Shown piece after piece: positions 8,501 to 17,063 of a DNA stretch of 64,000 nt (its first letter is position 1; each line of letters opens with the position of its first letter). Under the pieces are notes generated by a model. The model saw only the letters and a program-made list of their open reading frames with translations. It searched no databases and was not told the DNA's origin. Source of the DNA: Desulfoarculaceae bacterium (GTDB taxonomy: Bacteria; Desulfobacterota; Desulfobulbia; Desulfobulbales; Desulfocapsaceae); the NCBI GenBank assembly GCA_019429465.1, contig JAHYIV010000003.1, forward strand, positions 62,001 to 126,000, read 5' to 3'. The translations under genes were made by a program, and so were the position numbers.

Positions 8501-9807
8501 ACCCGGATATTGGCCAGATGGGCCGGATTGGTCAGGGGCTGCCAGTCTTCATCAACGCCCGTGACATTGGCATACTGGAAGCCGAAGCGAACTACCTCCC
8601 AGAGAAAGGCCTCCACCATCTTGCTCTTGCCCCGGTCAAAGACCTCGCCACCCAGCACCTGGATGCACTGCAGCGATGTATGGGGATACTTGCGGACATT
8701 GGCCCGCAGCAGCTGAAAGGCCGTGAGCAGAAACTGTTCGATCTCTTCAAAGCTCTGCTGCCGGATGAGCTGCACCAGACTGCGATTAATCTCGCGCAGG
8801 GTCTCCTCATGGATCAGATAGAGCCCCTTGGTATCCATGATCCGGAAGAGAAACAGCAGCTTCTGATTTTCGGCAAAGCGGTTGGACTGCTGGTCCTGAT
8901 CCGGGCCGGGACTTCCCTCTCCGCCGGCATCAGCCAAGGCCAGACGGGCCGGGATTTCTTTATACAGTCGGACGATATCGACATGGGCCGGCAGGCTGAG
9001 GATCTGCTCCAGGCCTTGGACGGGATCGGTGTCGATATCAATGGCCGCCAGGGTCTCCTTATGCCGGTTCATGGCGTCATGGGAGATGGCGGCAAAAAGC
9101 TGACCGGAATGAAAGTCCTCGCAGAGGACGCCGCAACGGCCAAGAAACCAGGGCAGCGGGTCATCTTCCTGCAGCCAGTAGTCATAATTCCGTTTGAGGA
9201 TGATACGCATCAGGCTGGAAACAGGACGATAATCAAAATCGAGCTCTTTATCCTCGGAAAAAGCCAGGAGACGAAGGGCCAGTTTCTTCATCGGATGCTG
9301 ACCCTGGGTGATATACATCATGATGGGCGGATTGGTCTGATCAAAGGCGGCCAATCGCTGAAAATAGTCATTGAGGGGTGGCCCGAAACGCTGCAGATCA
9401 TGGCTGTCAAAGAGCGACAGCAATTTCTCCACCCAGGCCAGCTGGGTCTCGATGATCTGGATGAGCAGGGTGCCTTTCTTGACCGAATCATTCAGGGCCT
9501 GGAGGAACAGGCCGGTGAACAGGGTAAAGGCCTCCGGCCCCTGGGCGTGGCGCTGATAATAACTGCTGTTTTTCAGGCAGAAGCTGCGGAGTTGGGGAAT
9601 GAGCAGGGACCAGTTCCGATAGGGATGGCAGATCTCATAGAGGAGATGTTCAAGGGTTAAATGAATCCCCTTATAGCCCGAGACGATATCCAGCAGCAGC
9701 CTGAGCTCCGGGTCAATGACCACCTCGCCGGCCGCGGCAGCCGTCTCCGCCAGATTGGCCTTCAGGGCATCGGATTCCAGCTCTGTTGTTGTAGGGATTT
9801 TGCTCAT
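5518..9807 (-). CDS. Large PEP/pyruvate-binding dikinase-like protein
   Basis: A 1429-residue cytoplasmic protein. Residues 1 to about 900 are an alpha-helical region I do not recognise. About 930-1310 is a PPDK/PEP-synthase ATP-grasp domain (KGFNLVTLHEDNKPVPPAF, then LLSIRSGAAVSMPGMM). About 1330-1410 is the swivelling phosphohistidine domain with GGQTSHASVVA (His about 1363). It then stops: the PEP/pyruvate-binding TIM barrel of true pyruvate phosphate dikinase or PEP synthase is absent. The final phosphate acceptor is therefore unknown; another protein, a glucan or a small molecule are all possible. It lies upstream of nothing co-directional except the repeat-filled gap, and downstream of gap and glgA on the same strand. 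Confidence 0.75.
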   Translation of the reverse strand: MSKIPTTTELESDALKANLAETAAAAGEVVIDPELRLLLDIVSGYKGIHLTLEHLLYEICHPYRNWSLLIPQLRSFCLKNSSYYQRHAQGPEAFTLFTGLFLQALNDSVKKGTLLIQIIETQLAWVEKLLSLFDSHDLQRFGPPLNDYFQRLAAFDQTNPPIMMYITQGQHPMKKLALRLLAFSEDKELDFDYRPVSSLMRIILKRNYDYWLQEDDPLPWFLGRCGVLCEDFHSGQLFAAISHDAMNRHKETLAAIDIDTDPVQGLEQILSLPAHVDIVRLYKEIPARLALADAGGEGSPGPDQDQQSNRFAENQKLLFLFRIMDTKGLYLIHEETLREINRSLVQLIRQQSFEEIEQFLLTAFQLLRANVRKYPHTSLQCIQVLGGEVFDRGKSKMVEAFLWEVVRFGFQYANVTGVDEDWQPLTNPAHLANIRVWLNLIMQEPKWCSTLFSALIINLKLTGTCVKDTDLFQRDITKLLNHPIEPVYNLAKQFTKLMPVFFNEIGAEGQLRDVSTELDEIHKRHDVLIHFLRKQSHVESSNLIVGFLKAIFRFWKTRDKEVLLPFLPEEVYAEVESAGPFIDDQHILSRRIGEQLHFQSMKELLSWKREERQQYLEAQTDLPVAERRRFDLLVQMYQLLHQKYNLGFQELRSELQQAAQEGFPQMEKLLADLESCDTEGCLVALLNTLEGLKKTILSGEHFAAREDIYYKRHIAIDIPSVYGRYAERKFDSLGLTFRLENLATIYLEKLPETVNLSFITEITFYRIAKCLKLYMQALRVDGISSRRLDTYLLLLRSSLRIKRFSYTQYLDIFRGLSEGVKDVIYSFYTNIHQNNLSIIIPQIGEKNLLTKYRSQWDEQDMVNTVHRLSESFLRDLISSTFGLQHLDNFISRIIGTLEIQKNMFDQRMLDLLMTYNPEKSISLLHRVTPYTHDLIHLGNKGFNLVTLHEDNKPVPPAFIITTEVFRCREVIYGFAKARDEFMQRIRTALDEIEQETGKVFGSSEHPLLLSIRSGAAVSMPGMMATIHNVGLNEEIIEEYVRAHGEEYLSWDNYRRFLQSWAMTSGMQREDFQDLMNRAKARHGVNLKREFTPEQMRQLALEYQQLVRRKGLGIPEDPWLQLVNAVAMVLDSWQTVKATDYRRIMDVSDAWGTAVIVQAMVFGNRSDSAGSGVLFTSHPYRKVQRVALWGDYAHGDQGEDIVSGLVTSLPISVEQAELDGRSVAESLELRFPLIYDRLLAISRDLVYEKRWDPQEIEFTFEGPEPEHLYLLQTRDMITIKKKEHFNVFVETAELENAFLGKGIGVSGSALSGRAVFSEENILELRATDPKTPLILIRQDTVPEDIKVIDMAEGLLTARGGQTSHASVVAVRLEKTCVVGCKHLKVYEAGEYCEIGSQVIRFGDPVSIDGRKGLLLVGMHPIREEMHILPL

Positions 9808-9935
9808 ATATCTCGATTTACCTGTTCGTTAGTGCCCCGGTTACATTCTTTTTTTTCCCGCCGAGACGCCTCGGCGGGAAACCAGCCTTTCGTTACAAAG
9901 GTAAACGCCAAAAGAACCGCATTTTTTATTCTCCC

Positions 9936-10545
9936 ACCCGTCACTGCGAGGCGCGCAGCAACGTGGCAGTCCAGAGGTGTGGGGCCACGGCCACTAAGAC
10001 CTCCGGCGTTACTTCACCCCCGTTCGCACAGACGGGCCGGGTGCTCTGGATTGCTTCGCTGACGCTCGCAAAGACGATGTCCCGTGCATTCGCAAAGACG
10101 ATGCCCGGGCCCCTTTCACTACCCTTCCCCCGCCACCCGTCACTGCGAGGCGCGCAGCAACGTGGCAGTCCAGAGGTGTGGGGCCACGGCCACTAAGACC
10201 TCCGGCGTTACTTCACCCCCGTTCGCACAGACGGGCCGGGTGCTCTGGAGTGCTTCGCTGACGCTCGCAAAGACGATGTCCCGTGCATTCGCAAAGACGA
10301 TGCCCGGGCCCCTTTCACTACCCTTCCCCCGCCACCCGTCACTGCGAGGCGCGGAGCAACGTGGCAGTCCAGAGGTGTGGGGCCACGGTTGCTAAGACCT
10401 CCGGCGATACTTCACCCCCGTTCGTACAGACGAGCCGGGTTCTCTGGATTGCTTCGCTGCCGCTCGCAAAGACGATGTCGCGGTATTCGCAAAGACGATG
10501 TCCCGTGCCCCTGGCCACTTCTCCGGAGGATTACCTGCCGGCTCT
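9936..10545. repeat. Repeat family F array, three tandem copies
   Basis: Three copies start at 9936, 10135 and 10334, a constant 199-bp period. Each begins ACCCGTCACTGCGAGGCGCG and contains GGCAGTCCAGAGGTGTGGGG and GGATTGCTTCGCTGACGCTC. The first two are almost identical; the third has drifted and ends with the same right flank as the other F loci (GCCACTTCTCCGGAGGATTA). The array fills the gap between gap and the dikinase-like gene. The small frames inside are not genes. Confidence 0.8.
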
Positions 10546-10615
10546 GCTTCCCTGGAACTTGACGCAAGCGCACTTGCTTGGATAGGACAGGTGGAGGGGT
10601 TTATTGGGCGCTTAC

Positions 10616-11620
10616 CTACAGCGGCTTGTTGGCCTCCATGTGGAGAAGCAGATCCAGCATCCGGTTGGAATAGCCCCACTCATTGTCGTACCAGCTCATC
10701 ACCTTGACCGAAGAACCGATCACCTTGGTGGACTCGGCATCAACGATGGAAGAACGGGGGTCTCCCTGAAAATCGATGGAGACCAGCGGCAGTTCCGTGT
10801 ATCCCAGATACCTGCCTGCGGCCTGCTTCAAGGCCTGATTGACCTCCTCAACCGTGGTCTCCCTTTCCACCTCCATCACCACATCGACAAGCGACACGTT
10901 GGGGGTGGGCACCCGCACCGCCAGGCCGTCAAACTTACCCTTCAGGACCGGGATGACGAGGGCCACGGCGGCGGCCGCTCCGGTCTTGGTAGGGATCATT
11001 GACAGACCGGCAGCCCTTGCCCTCCGCAGATCCGCATGGGGAAAGTCAAGAAGGCGCTGATCACCGGTATAGGAATGGATCGTGGTCATCAGCCCCCGTT
11101 TGATTCCGAAATTATCGAGGATAACCTGGGCCACCGGGGCCAGACAGTTGGTAGTACAGGAGGCGTTAGAGACCACATGATGCAGCAGCGGGTCATACTC
11201 ATCCTCATTGACCCCCATGACAAAGGTCTTGACATCGCCCTTGGCGGGAGCGGACAGGATCACCTTTCTGGCCCCGGCATCGATATGGCTTTTAAGCGAA
11301 TCGAAATCGCGGAATATCCCTGTACATTCAGTGACATATTCGACTCCCAGCTTGCCCCAGGGGATGTCAGCCGGAGTGCGGTGACTGGAGACCGCAATGT
11401 GGCGACCATCGATCATGATGCCGTTGGCGTCACTCTCCACCTTCTTTTCATAGATCCCCATGATCGAATCATACTGCAGCAGATGAGCGAGAGTGGCATT
11501 ATCGGTAAGATCATTGATGGCCACCACCTCAATATCAGCAAAAGCCGGATCTTTGCTGATCGCCCGAAAAATACTTCTGCCAATACGACCAAAACCATTA
11601 ATGCCTATCTTTATCGTCAT
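10616..11620 (-). CDS. gap: Type I glyceraldehyde-3-phosphate dehydrogenase
   Basis: Glycolytic/gluconeogenic enzyme converting glyceraldehyde-3-phosphate to 1,3-bisphosphoglycerate with NAD(P). The Rossmann start IGINGFGRIGR and the catalytic motif SNASCTTNCLAP with the active-site Cys are intact. The length of 334 residues is standard. I chose ATG 11620 (MTIKIG) because AAGGAG lies eight bases upstream; the ATG six bases earlier is too close to it. It follows glgA by 26 bp on the same strand, so the two are probably co-transcribed. Confidence 0.95.
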   Translation of the reverse strand: MTIKIGINGFGRIGRSIFRAISKDPAFADIEVVAINDLTDNATLAHLLQYDSIMGIYEKKVESDANGIMIDGRHIAVSSHRTPADIPWGKLGVEYVTECTGIFRDFDSLKSHIDAGARKVILSAPAKGDVKTFVMGVNEDEYDPLLHHVVSNASCTTNCLAPVAQVILDNFGIKRGLMTTIHSYTGDQRLLDFPHADLRRARAAGLSMIPTKTGAAAAVALVIPVLKGKFDGLAVRVPTPNVSLVDVVMEVERETTVEEVNQALKQAAGRYLGYTELPLVSIDFQGDPRSSIVDAESTKVIGSSVKVMSWYDNEWGYSNRMLDLLLHMEANKPL

Positions 11621-11646
11621 ATCCATACTCCTTGATGACTCAATGA

Positions 11647-13404
11647 TCAGTTATCAATGAACACCTGTCCATTGCCATCTTTTGCCTCTTTATACAGCTG
11701 CAGATACTGTTTCATCACTATCTGCCAGATATGTTTCTCCTGAATCCGCTGGACGGCCTGCCGCTGCATCGTCCTGATCCTGGCAGGATGTTCCTGATAC
11801 AGGGCCATGGCCCTCTGCATCGCCTCAATCAGGGCGGCCGCTGTATGCTGCATGTAGGAAAATCCGGTTTCCCCGTCCAGCACCTTCACCAGGCCGCCCA
11901 CATGATGGACAATGGGCAGGTTGCCAAAGAGCTGGGCGATAAAATCAGTCAGACCGCAGGGTTCATAGCGGGAAGGAATCAGGAAGAAATCGCCGGCGGC
12001 ATAGACCCGGTTGGCCAGGGCCGGATTAAACCCCTTGAGGACACAGACCCGGCCACGATTTTCCACCTTTTCAGCCAGACGCGTCAGCCCCTGCTCCTCG
12101 TCATGACCGCCGCTGCCCAGCAGCAGAAACTGAAAATCCGGCTGCTCTTTTAACAGCCGCCGCAAAGCGGCCAGCAGCACTCCGACCCCCTTCTGGTCGT
12201 TGAGGCGGCCGATAAAGGTAAAAAGGGGCAGATCAGGCCGGAAATCGAGGGAGCCAATGGGCAAGATTCCGCCGAGTCGCTCCTGCGTGCTCCGATCCCC
12301 GGCAAGCTCCCGCAGCAGATGCTCCTTGCACACCCGCTTCCCTGACAACCCGCCGGCGGCCTGTGGGTTGAAGGGAGCATCAATGCCGCTCTTCCCTGCA
12401 TCGGTCGGATCAAACTCGGACGGGTCGATGCCGTTGGTCACCCCTTTCAGAATCACCCCCCGTTCCTGCAGGGTATGGCCAAGCCAGCCGGTCAGCTGGT
12501 CATTATCCGTCTCCTGCAGCTCACGACCATACTGCTCGCTGACCGTATTCATCACCGCATAGCGGGCCGCCGCCAGCAGGGGATCGAAGCAATCGGCCAG
12601 CCGGTTGCCCATAATGACCGTCCACGGCAGACCGGTGACGGCATGGGCAAAGGAGAGGTCCGCCACCTCCTGATGGTAGCCCCGGCCCGCATTGTGGATG
12701 GTCACCACCGTGCCGGTCCGGCGGAAGAAATGACGCCAGCCGCCATTTTCATGGATCATGGCCGGCAGCACGGCGGTATGACCATCATGGCAGTGAATGA
12801 TATCCGGACGAATATCAAGCAGCAGCATGAGATCAAGCGCCCCTTTCTGGAGCAGGATATTCATGGCAAAATAATCATCATGACCCTGCCCTGCCCTGTG
12901 CGCGGGATTGGCCAGCTCATCGGCTGTGGTATAGCCATAAACCGCGGTTTTGTCGGCAAAACGGTCGGCCTCAAGGAGATAGAGAGTTACCCGATCTCTC
13001 CTGGCCACCCAGACCCGCACCTTTTCCCGCCGCTCGACGTGGGCATAGTCAAGATCGACCTCATAGTCAAGGGCGCGCTCGGGAAACGACGGATCAGCAA
13101 GAGGGGCAAAACCGAGAGCCACCGGATCCATACAGCCATAGCGCGGCATGACCACACTCACAGAGCGGCCGGACCAGCCGGCCAGGGCCTTGGACAATTG
13201 CAGGGTCACATCCTTGACCCCGCCGGCCCCGGCCAGATTGCCATACTCACGGGTCAGCATCCAGATGGTGCGGATAGGTGTACGTCCGGGTACAGTGCCT
13301 GGACGCCCCGATTTCGCGGGTGCCAGGGCCTGCGTCTCCGCTTCGCTCCGCTCACCTGGATGAAGCGCTATCGGCGCAAGGGCGACTTCACGTTTTTTGC
13401 TCAT
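11647..13404 (-). CDS. glgA: Divergent glycogen/starch synthase, GT5 family
   Basis: Glycosyltransferase extending alpha-1,4-glucan from a nucleotide-glucose donor. Both Rossmann lobes are visible: the N-terminal catalytic domain (REYGNLAGAGGVKDV) and the C-terminal GT1 lobe (FTFIGRLNDQKG, PSRYEPCGLTDF, HHVGGL). The classical KTGGL donor-binding motif reads GAGGV here, so the usual lysine is missing. A low-complexity N-terminal stretch of about 45 residues precedes the first strand. The start is ATG 13404 behind GGGAGGG within the aroC end; GTG at 13410 is an alternative. The donor (ADP- or UDP-glucose) cannot be read from sequence. Confidence 0.8.
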   Translation of the reverse strand: MSKKREVALAPIALHPGERSEAETQALAPAKSGRPGTVPGRTPIRTIWMLTREYGNLAGAGGVKDVTLQLSKALAGWSGRSVSVVMPRYGCMDPVALGFAPLADPSFPERALDYEVDLDYAHVERREKVRVWVARRDRVTLYLLEADRFADKTAVYGYTTADELANPAHRAGQGHDDYFAMNILLQKGALDLMLLLDIRPDIIHCHDGHTAVLPAMIHENGGWRHFFRRTGTVVTIHNAGRGYHQEVADLSFAHAVTGLPWTVIMGNRLADCFDPLLAAARYAVMNTVSEQYGRELQETDNDQLTGWLGHTLQERGVILKGVTNGIDPSEFDPTDAGKSGIDAPFNPQAAGGLSGKRVCKEHLLRELAGDRSTQERLGGILPIGSLDFRPDLPLFTFIGRLNDQKGVGVLLAALRRLLKEQPDFQFLLLGSGGHDEEQGLTRLAEKVENRGRVCVLKGFNPALANRVYAAGDFFLIPSRYEPCGLTDFIAQLFGNLPIVHHVGGLVKVLDGETGFSYMQHTAAALIEAMQRAMALYQEHPARIRTMQRQAVQRIQEKHIWQIVMKQYLQLYKEAKDGNGQVFIDN

Positions 13405-13410
13405 GGCCAC

Positions 13411-14490
13411 TCAACCCTCCCGACAATCAACGGCCATCTGCCGCAGCAGATGATCAGCCAGGGTCAGACGGACCATGGCCTCACAGACCGGGATGATCCT
13501 GGGGATGGCGGAGATATCATGACGGCCGCCGACCTTGATCGCTACCGGCTCATTGGCCAGATTGACGGTCTGCTGCTCGCGGGCGATGGAAGGAATCGGT
13601 TTGACCGCCACCCTGATCACCAGCGGCGCTCCGTTGGAGATCCCTGCCAGAATTCCGCCGGCGTTATTGGTCAGAAAACCATGGGGGCCAATCGGGTCAT
13701 TATTCTCCGAACCAAGCATCCCGGCCACCGCAAAGCCGGCACCGATCTCCACGCCCTTGACCGCGCCAATGGACATCAGACCATGGGCGAGCTCGGCCTC
13801 CAGCTTGTCAAAGACCGGCTCGCCAAGGCCGGCCGGACAGGAGGCCACTATCTCGACGATCCCGCCGACAGTATCTCCCTGTGCACGCACCTCCTGAACC
13901 CGCTGCTCCATCAGCACGGCCGCCTCGCTATCCGGGCAATAGTAGCTGTTGGTCTCGAGCCGGGAGAGATCACGCCGGCTGGCATGCACCCCCCCCAGAG
14001 CCACGGTATAGGCCCGCACCTCGATTTTGTATTGGAGCAGGAGCTGTTTGGCAACAGCTCCTGCCGCAACGCGTGCCGCCGTCTCCCGGGCCGAGGCCCG
14101 ACCGCCGCCGCGATGATCGCGAATGCCGTATTTGGCCAGATAGGTCACATCACCATGCCCCGGCCTGAAGATATCACGCAGGTTGTCATAGGATTTGGAA
14201 TGGGCGTCTTTATTATAGATAACAAGGGAGATGGGAGTGCCGGTACTGCGCGGCAGATCAGCACCCTCCGGGGTAAAGACCCCGGAGAGGATCTCCAGTT
14301 GATCCGGCTCCTGGCGCGGACTGGAGGCCCCGCCCTGGCCTGGCCGCCTACGATCCATCTCCTTTTGCAACTCCCTGGGATCAAGGATTATCCCTGGCGG
14401 ACATCCGTCTATCACCGCACCGACTGCCGTGCCGTGCGACTCTCCCCAGGTGGTCACCCGGAATACTTTACCAAAGGTATTTCCTGCCAT
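13411..14490 (-). CDS. aroC: Chorismate synthase
   Basis: Last shared step of aromatic amino acid synthesis: EPSP to chorismate, using reduced FMN. The family signature [14 protein letters not shown] opens the protein, and the later [10 protein letters not shown] and [16 protein letters not shown] segments are conserved. 359 residues, full length. ATG 14490 follows GAGAGG. It abuts glgA and lies about 40 bp after aroK on the same strand, so aroK-aroC form an aromatic pair. Confidence 0.95.
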   Translation of the reverse strand: MAGNTFGKVFRVTTWGESHGTAVGAVIDGCPPGIILDPRELQKEMDRRRPGQGGASSPRQEPDQLEILSGVFTPEGADLPRSTGTPISLVIYNKDAHSKSYDNLRDIFRPGHGDVTYLAKYGIRDHRGGGRASARETAARVAAGAVAKQLLLQYKIEVRAYTVALGGVHASRRDLSRLETNSYYCPDSEAAVLMEQRVQEVRAQGDTVGGIVEIVASCPAGLGEPVFDKLEAELAHGLMSIGAVKGVEIGAGFAVAGMLGSENNDPIGPHGFLTNNAGGILAGISNGAPLVIRVAVKPIPSIAREQQTVNLANEPVAIKVGGRHDISAIPRIIPVCEAMVRLTLADHLLRQMAVDCREG

Positions 14491-14528
14491 TTTTTTCCTC
14501 TCAACTTATAACCATTACAAATTACGAA

Positions 14529-15083
14529 TTAAAAAGCAGGATGAATTGACGAATTCGTAATTCGTAATTCGTAATTCGTAATTATTTTATCGACGATCTC
14601 GGACACGCTCAGCTTGCCGGTATCGATAATAATATCGGCGGCATCACGATACAAAGGCTCCCTGACCGCCAGTATTTCCCGCACTTCCGCACACACCGTC
14701 TTCCCGGACAGGGAAGGACGCAGGTCGGCACTGGTACTGTCGGCCAGGATCCGCTGACAGAGGATTTCAGGATCCGCGGTCAACCAGACCACATGGCCAT
14801 GCTCCTTTAAGAGCGGCCACAGATGGCGATGGAGAATAGCGCCGCCGCCGGTGGCAATCACGCAGCGCCTCTGTTCGCCAAGTGCCAGCAGGACCTCCTG
14901 TTCACAGCGGCGAAAACCGTCCCAGCCCTCATCCTTGACGATCTCATTAACCGTGGCCCCTTTCTTTTCACAGATAAGGACATCGGTATCCAGAAAGGAA
15001 TAACCAAGACGAGCCGCCAGTTGCCTGCCAACCGTTGTTTTTCCCACGGCCCGAAAACCAACGAGAAAAATTATCTCCATCAT
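14529..15083 (-). CDS. aroK: Shikimate kinase with a repeat-encoded C-terminal tail
   Basis: Phosphorylates shikimate with ATP. The P-loop GFRAVGKTT, the shikimate-binding DTD (SFLDTDVLI) and the GGGAIL glycine motif are all present. I chose ATG 15083 (MMEIIFLV) because AAGGGA precedes it; the frame continues to 15158 without support. The last 16 or so residues (ITNYELRITNSSIH..) are encoded by tandem AATTACG repeats and do not belong to the family fold, so the original stop has been replaced. Partner of the adjacent aroC. Confidence 0.92.
   Translation of the reverse strand: MMEIIFLVGFRAVGKTTVGRQLAARLGYSFLDTDVLICEKKGATVNEIVKDEGWDGFRRCEQEVLLALGEQRRCVIATGGGAILHRHLWPLLKEHGHVVWLTADPEILCQRILADSTSADLRPSLSGKTVCAEVREILAVREPLYRDAADIIIDTGKLSVSEIVDKIITNYELRITNSSIHPAF
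14549..14584. repeat. Short tandem AATTCGT/AATTACG repeat
   Basis: Four to five direct copies of a 7-8 bp unit AATTCGT, with an imperfect outlier at 14519-14531. It overlaps the 3' end of aroK and supplies its stop. Such AATTACGAATT runs are common intergenic repeats in draft bacterial genomes. Confidence 0.7.
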
Positions 15084-15279
15084 TCTGTTTTTTCCCTTTA
15101 ATTTACAGTATAGTATGCGGTAACATAAAGTTGTGTCAAGTGAAGATACCGTTGCCAAGACAGTGTCGTTATAAAAGGATTACCATCCTCTTTTCACCCT
15201 ACACCTTTGGTTGCTGGTTAGAAATAATATTGTGCGTAAAATGACATGGGCAACATAAGGCACAGACAAGGAAGGTATA

Positions 15280-16242
15280 ATGAAATTCAAGGATTATTAC
15301 CAGGCCCTGGGGCTAAAAAAAGATTCCTCCCAGGACGAGATCAAACGAGCATACCGCAAACTGGCCAGAAAACTCCATCCCGACGTCAATAAAAGCCCTG
15401 AGGCCGAAGAGAAGTTCAAGGAAATTGGCGAGGCCTACGAAGTCCTGCAGGATCCGGAAAAAAGGGCGGCCTACGATAAGTTCGGCAGCAACTGGCAGGC
15501 AGGCCAGGACTTTAAGCCGCCGCCCAACTGGGATGCCGGCTTTGAATTCAGCGGTGGCGGCTTTACCCAAGCTGACAGCTCACAGTTCAGTGATTTTTTT
15601 GAATCACTGTTCGGCAAAAGCAGCGGTTCCCCGCATGCCCGACCCGGCTTTCATCCCCATGGATCCTTTCATGCCAGAGGCCAGGATGTCCATGCCAAGA
15701 TCATCATCACCCTGGAAGACAGTTATCAGGGCACCCAGAAGACCATCACCCTCAGCCGGCCGGGTGTCGATCAAAGCGGCCACGTGACCACCTCCCCGCA
15801 CACCATAACACTCTCCATCCCCAAGGGCATCATAGAAGGACAGCAGATCAGGCTTGAGGGCCAGGGCGCAGGCGGCAGCGGACAGGCTGGCAATGGTGAT
15901 CTCTTCCTGGAAATCGCCTTCGCCCCCCACCGGATCTTCACCGTGAACAAACGTGACATCCAGCTCCTGCTGCCGGTCACCCCTTGGGAGGCGGCGCTGG
16001 GGGCGACGATCCCGGTGCCGACCCTGGGCGGCACCGTAGATCTGAAGATCCCACCCGGTTCCCAGTCCGGCAAGAAAATGCGCCTGAAGGGACGCGGATT
16101 GTCGTCCGCCGCCCAGAGCGGCCACCAGTATGTCATTCTGACCATCGTCACCCCGGAGCCGGTAACAGAGGCCCAGAGAAAAGTCTACGAAGAGATGGCC
16201 CGGCTCATGCCGACAAACCCGCGCCAAGGGGTTTTTCCATAA
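15280..16242 (+). CDS. cbpA: CbpA-type DnaJ co-chaperone
   Basis: A 320-residue Hsp40. The J-domain (residues 1-70) has the HPD motif (KLHPDVNK) that stimulates DnaK ATPase. A glycine/phenylalanine-rich linker follows (about 70-130), then the two C-terminal substrate-binding barrels (about 135-305). The cysteine-rich zinc domain of DnaJ is absent, which marks the CbpA/DnaJB class. The ATG follows AAGGAAGG. The next gene encodes the matching modulator CbpM, so this is the cbpA-cbpM operon. Confidence 0.92.
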   Translation: MKFKDYYQALGLKKDSSQDEIKRAYRKLARKLHPDVNKSPEAEEKFKEIGEAYEVLQDPEKRAAYDKFGSNWQAGQDFKPPPNWDAGFEFSGGGFTQADSSQFSDFFESLFGKSSGSPHARPGFHPHGSFHARGQDVHAKIIITLEDSYQGTQKTITLSRPGVDQSGHVTTSPHTITLSIPKGIIEGQQIRLEGQGAGGSGQAGNGDLFLEIAFAPHRIFTVNKRDIQLLLPVTPWEAALGATIPVPTLGGTVDLKIPPGSQSGKKMRLKGRGLSSAAQSGHQYVILTIVTPEPVTEAQRKVYEEMARLMPTNPRQGVFP

Positions 16243-16331
16243 GGCACCACGGGCGAGTCACCGCCTCGCCCCTACGGATGGAATACGCGGTGTCATTTTT
16301 TTTATTACAAAACCGGACAAGGAGTGCACTC

Positions 16332-16637
16332 ATGACTAACACTATACTGCCCTGCACCGCACTTGACGAAACCACCTTTTTTACCCTGCGCCAATGCTGT
16401 GCCCTGTGCCGGGTCAACGCCCAGATCATTCACGAGATGATAGACGAAGGGGTCATCAATCCCACTGGCAACAACCCGCAAAGCTGGCGTTTTGCGGCCA
16501 CCCAGATCAAACGGATCCAGATCACCCTCCGCCTGCAACAGGACCTGAGGGTCAATCTCCCGGGCGCGGCCCTGGCCCTCGATCTCCTGGAGGAACTGGC
16601 GGAACTGCAGGGCCTTGTCACCACGGACAATCCGTAA
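16332..16637 (+). CDS. cbpM: CbpM-like chaperone modulator
   Basis: A 101-residue MerR_2/CbpM family protein. CbpM binds the J-domain of CbpA and blocks its action on DnaK. The N-terminal part (FTLRQCCALCRVNAQIIHEM) is the winged-helix-like segment and the rest is a helical hairpin with acidic leucine-rich sequence (LDLLEELAELQ). ATG 16332 follows AAGGAG. It lies about 90 bp downstream of cbpA. Confidence 0.85.
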   Translation: MTNTILPCTALDETTFFTLRQCCALCRVNAQIIHEMIDEGVINPTGNNPQSWRFAATQIKRIQITLRLQQDLRVNLPGAALALDLLEELAELQGLVTTDNP

Positions 16638-16818
16638 CTATCAGGTATGACAACATGCAGTGGGAAAATAAATTCAACCATTGAGAACATCCTGATACAA
16701 CTGGGATTTTACATTACCAGGCATTTTACCATGGAAGAACAATACATGAGGGCCTCATCTTCTCCGGGTCTTCCCGAACAGCTTAAGGCCCATACCTCTT
16801 TTTATCAGTGAAGCAGAA
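16638..16818. other. Intergenic, no gene recognised
   Basis: Between cbpM and repeat D1. A 26-codon frame at 16731 lacks a ribosome site and conserved features. I see no promoter that I can defend. Confidence 0.4.
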
Positions 16819-16874
16819 GTAACTATCCAGCTTAATGCCGGGAAAATGCCAAAACACATGTCACGTAACTATTC
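16819..16874. repeat. MITE family D, internally deleted copy
   Basis: Begins GTAACTATCCAGCTTAATGC and ends ACGTAACTATTC, matching one arm of the 154-bp D elements at 44897-45050 and 59555-59708. Only about 56 bp remain and no target duplication is visible. Confidence 0.6.
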
Positions 16875-17063
16875 CTGGTCCACAGATAAACACCAAAAAA
16901 CTGAGTGAAAATCCATTTCTGCCTGAGGCAAGACGGTTTCAGACCCGGACACTCTCAAAGATAAAAACATTGACAACCCTCACCATGGGTGATTATTTTA
17001 CGAAAATTGAAAGGGTTACTCTCATACCTGCAATCCCTGTTTTACTCTGACGAGGTTCCATTG

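Noticed and set aside
12475-14511. Long plus-strand open frame of 678 codons opposite aroC and glgA, and similar ones at 6499-8046, 8050-9660 and 17541-19088
   Set aside because: They mirror strong coding genes on the other strand. The translations are low-complexity His/Gly/Gln-rich with no family motif, a known side effect of GC-rich codon use.
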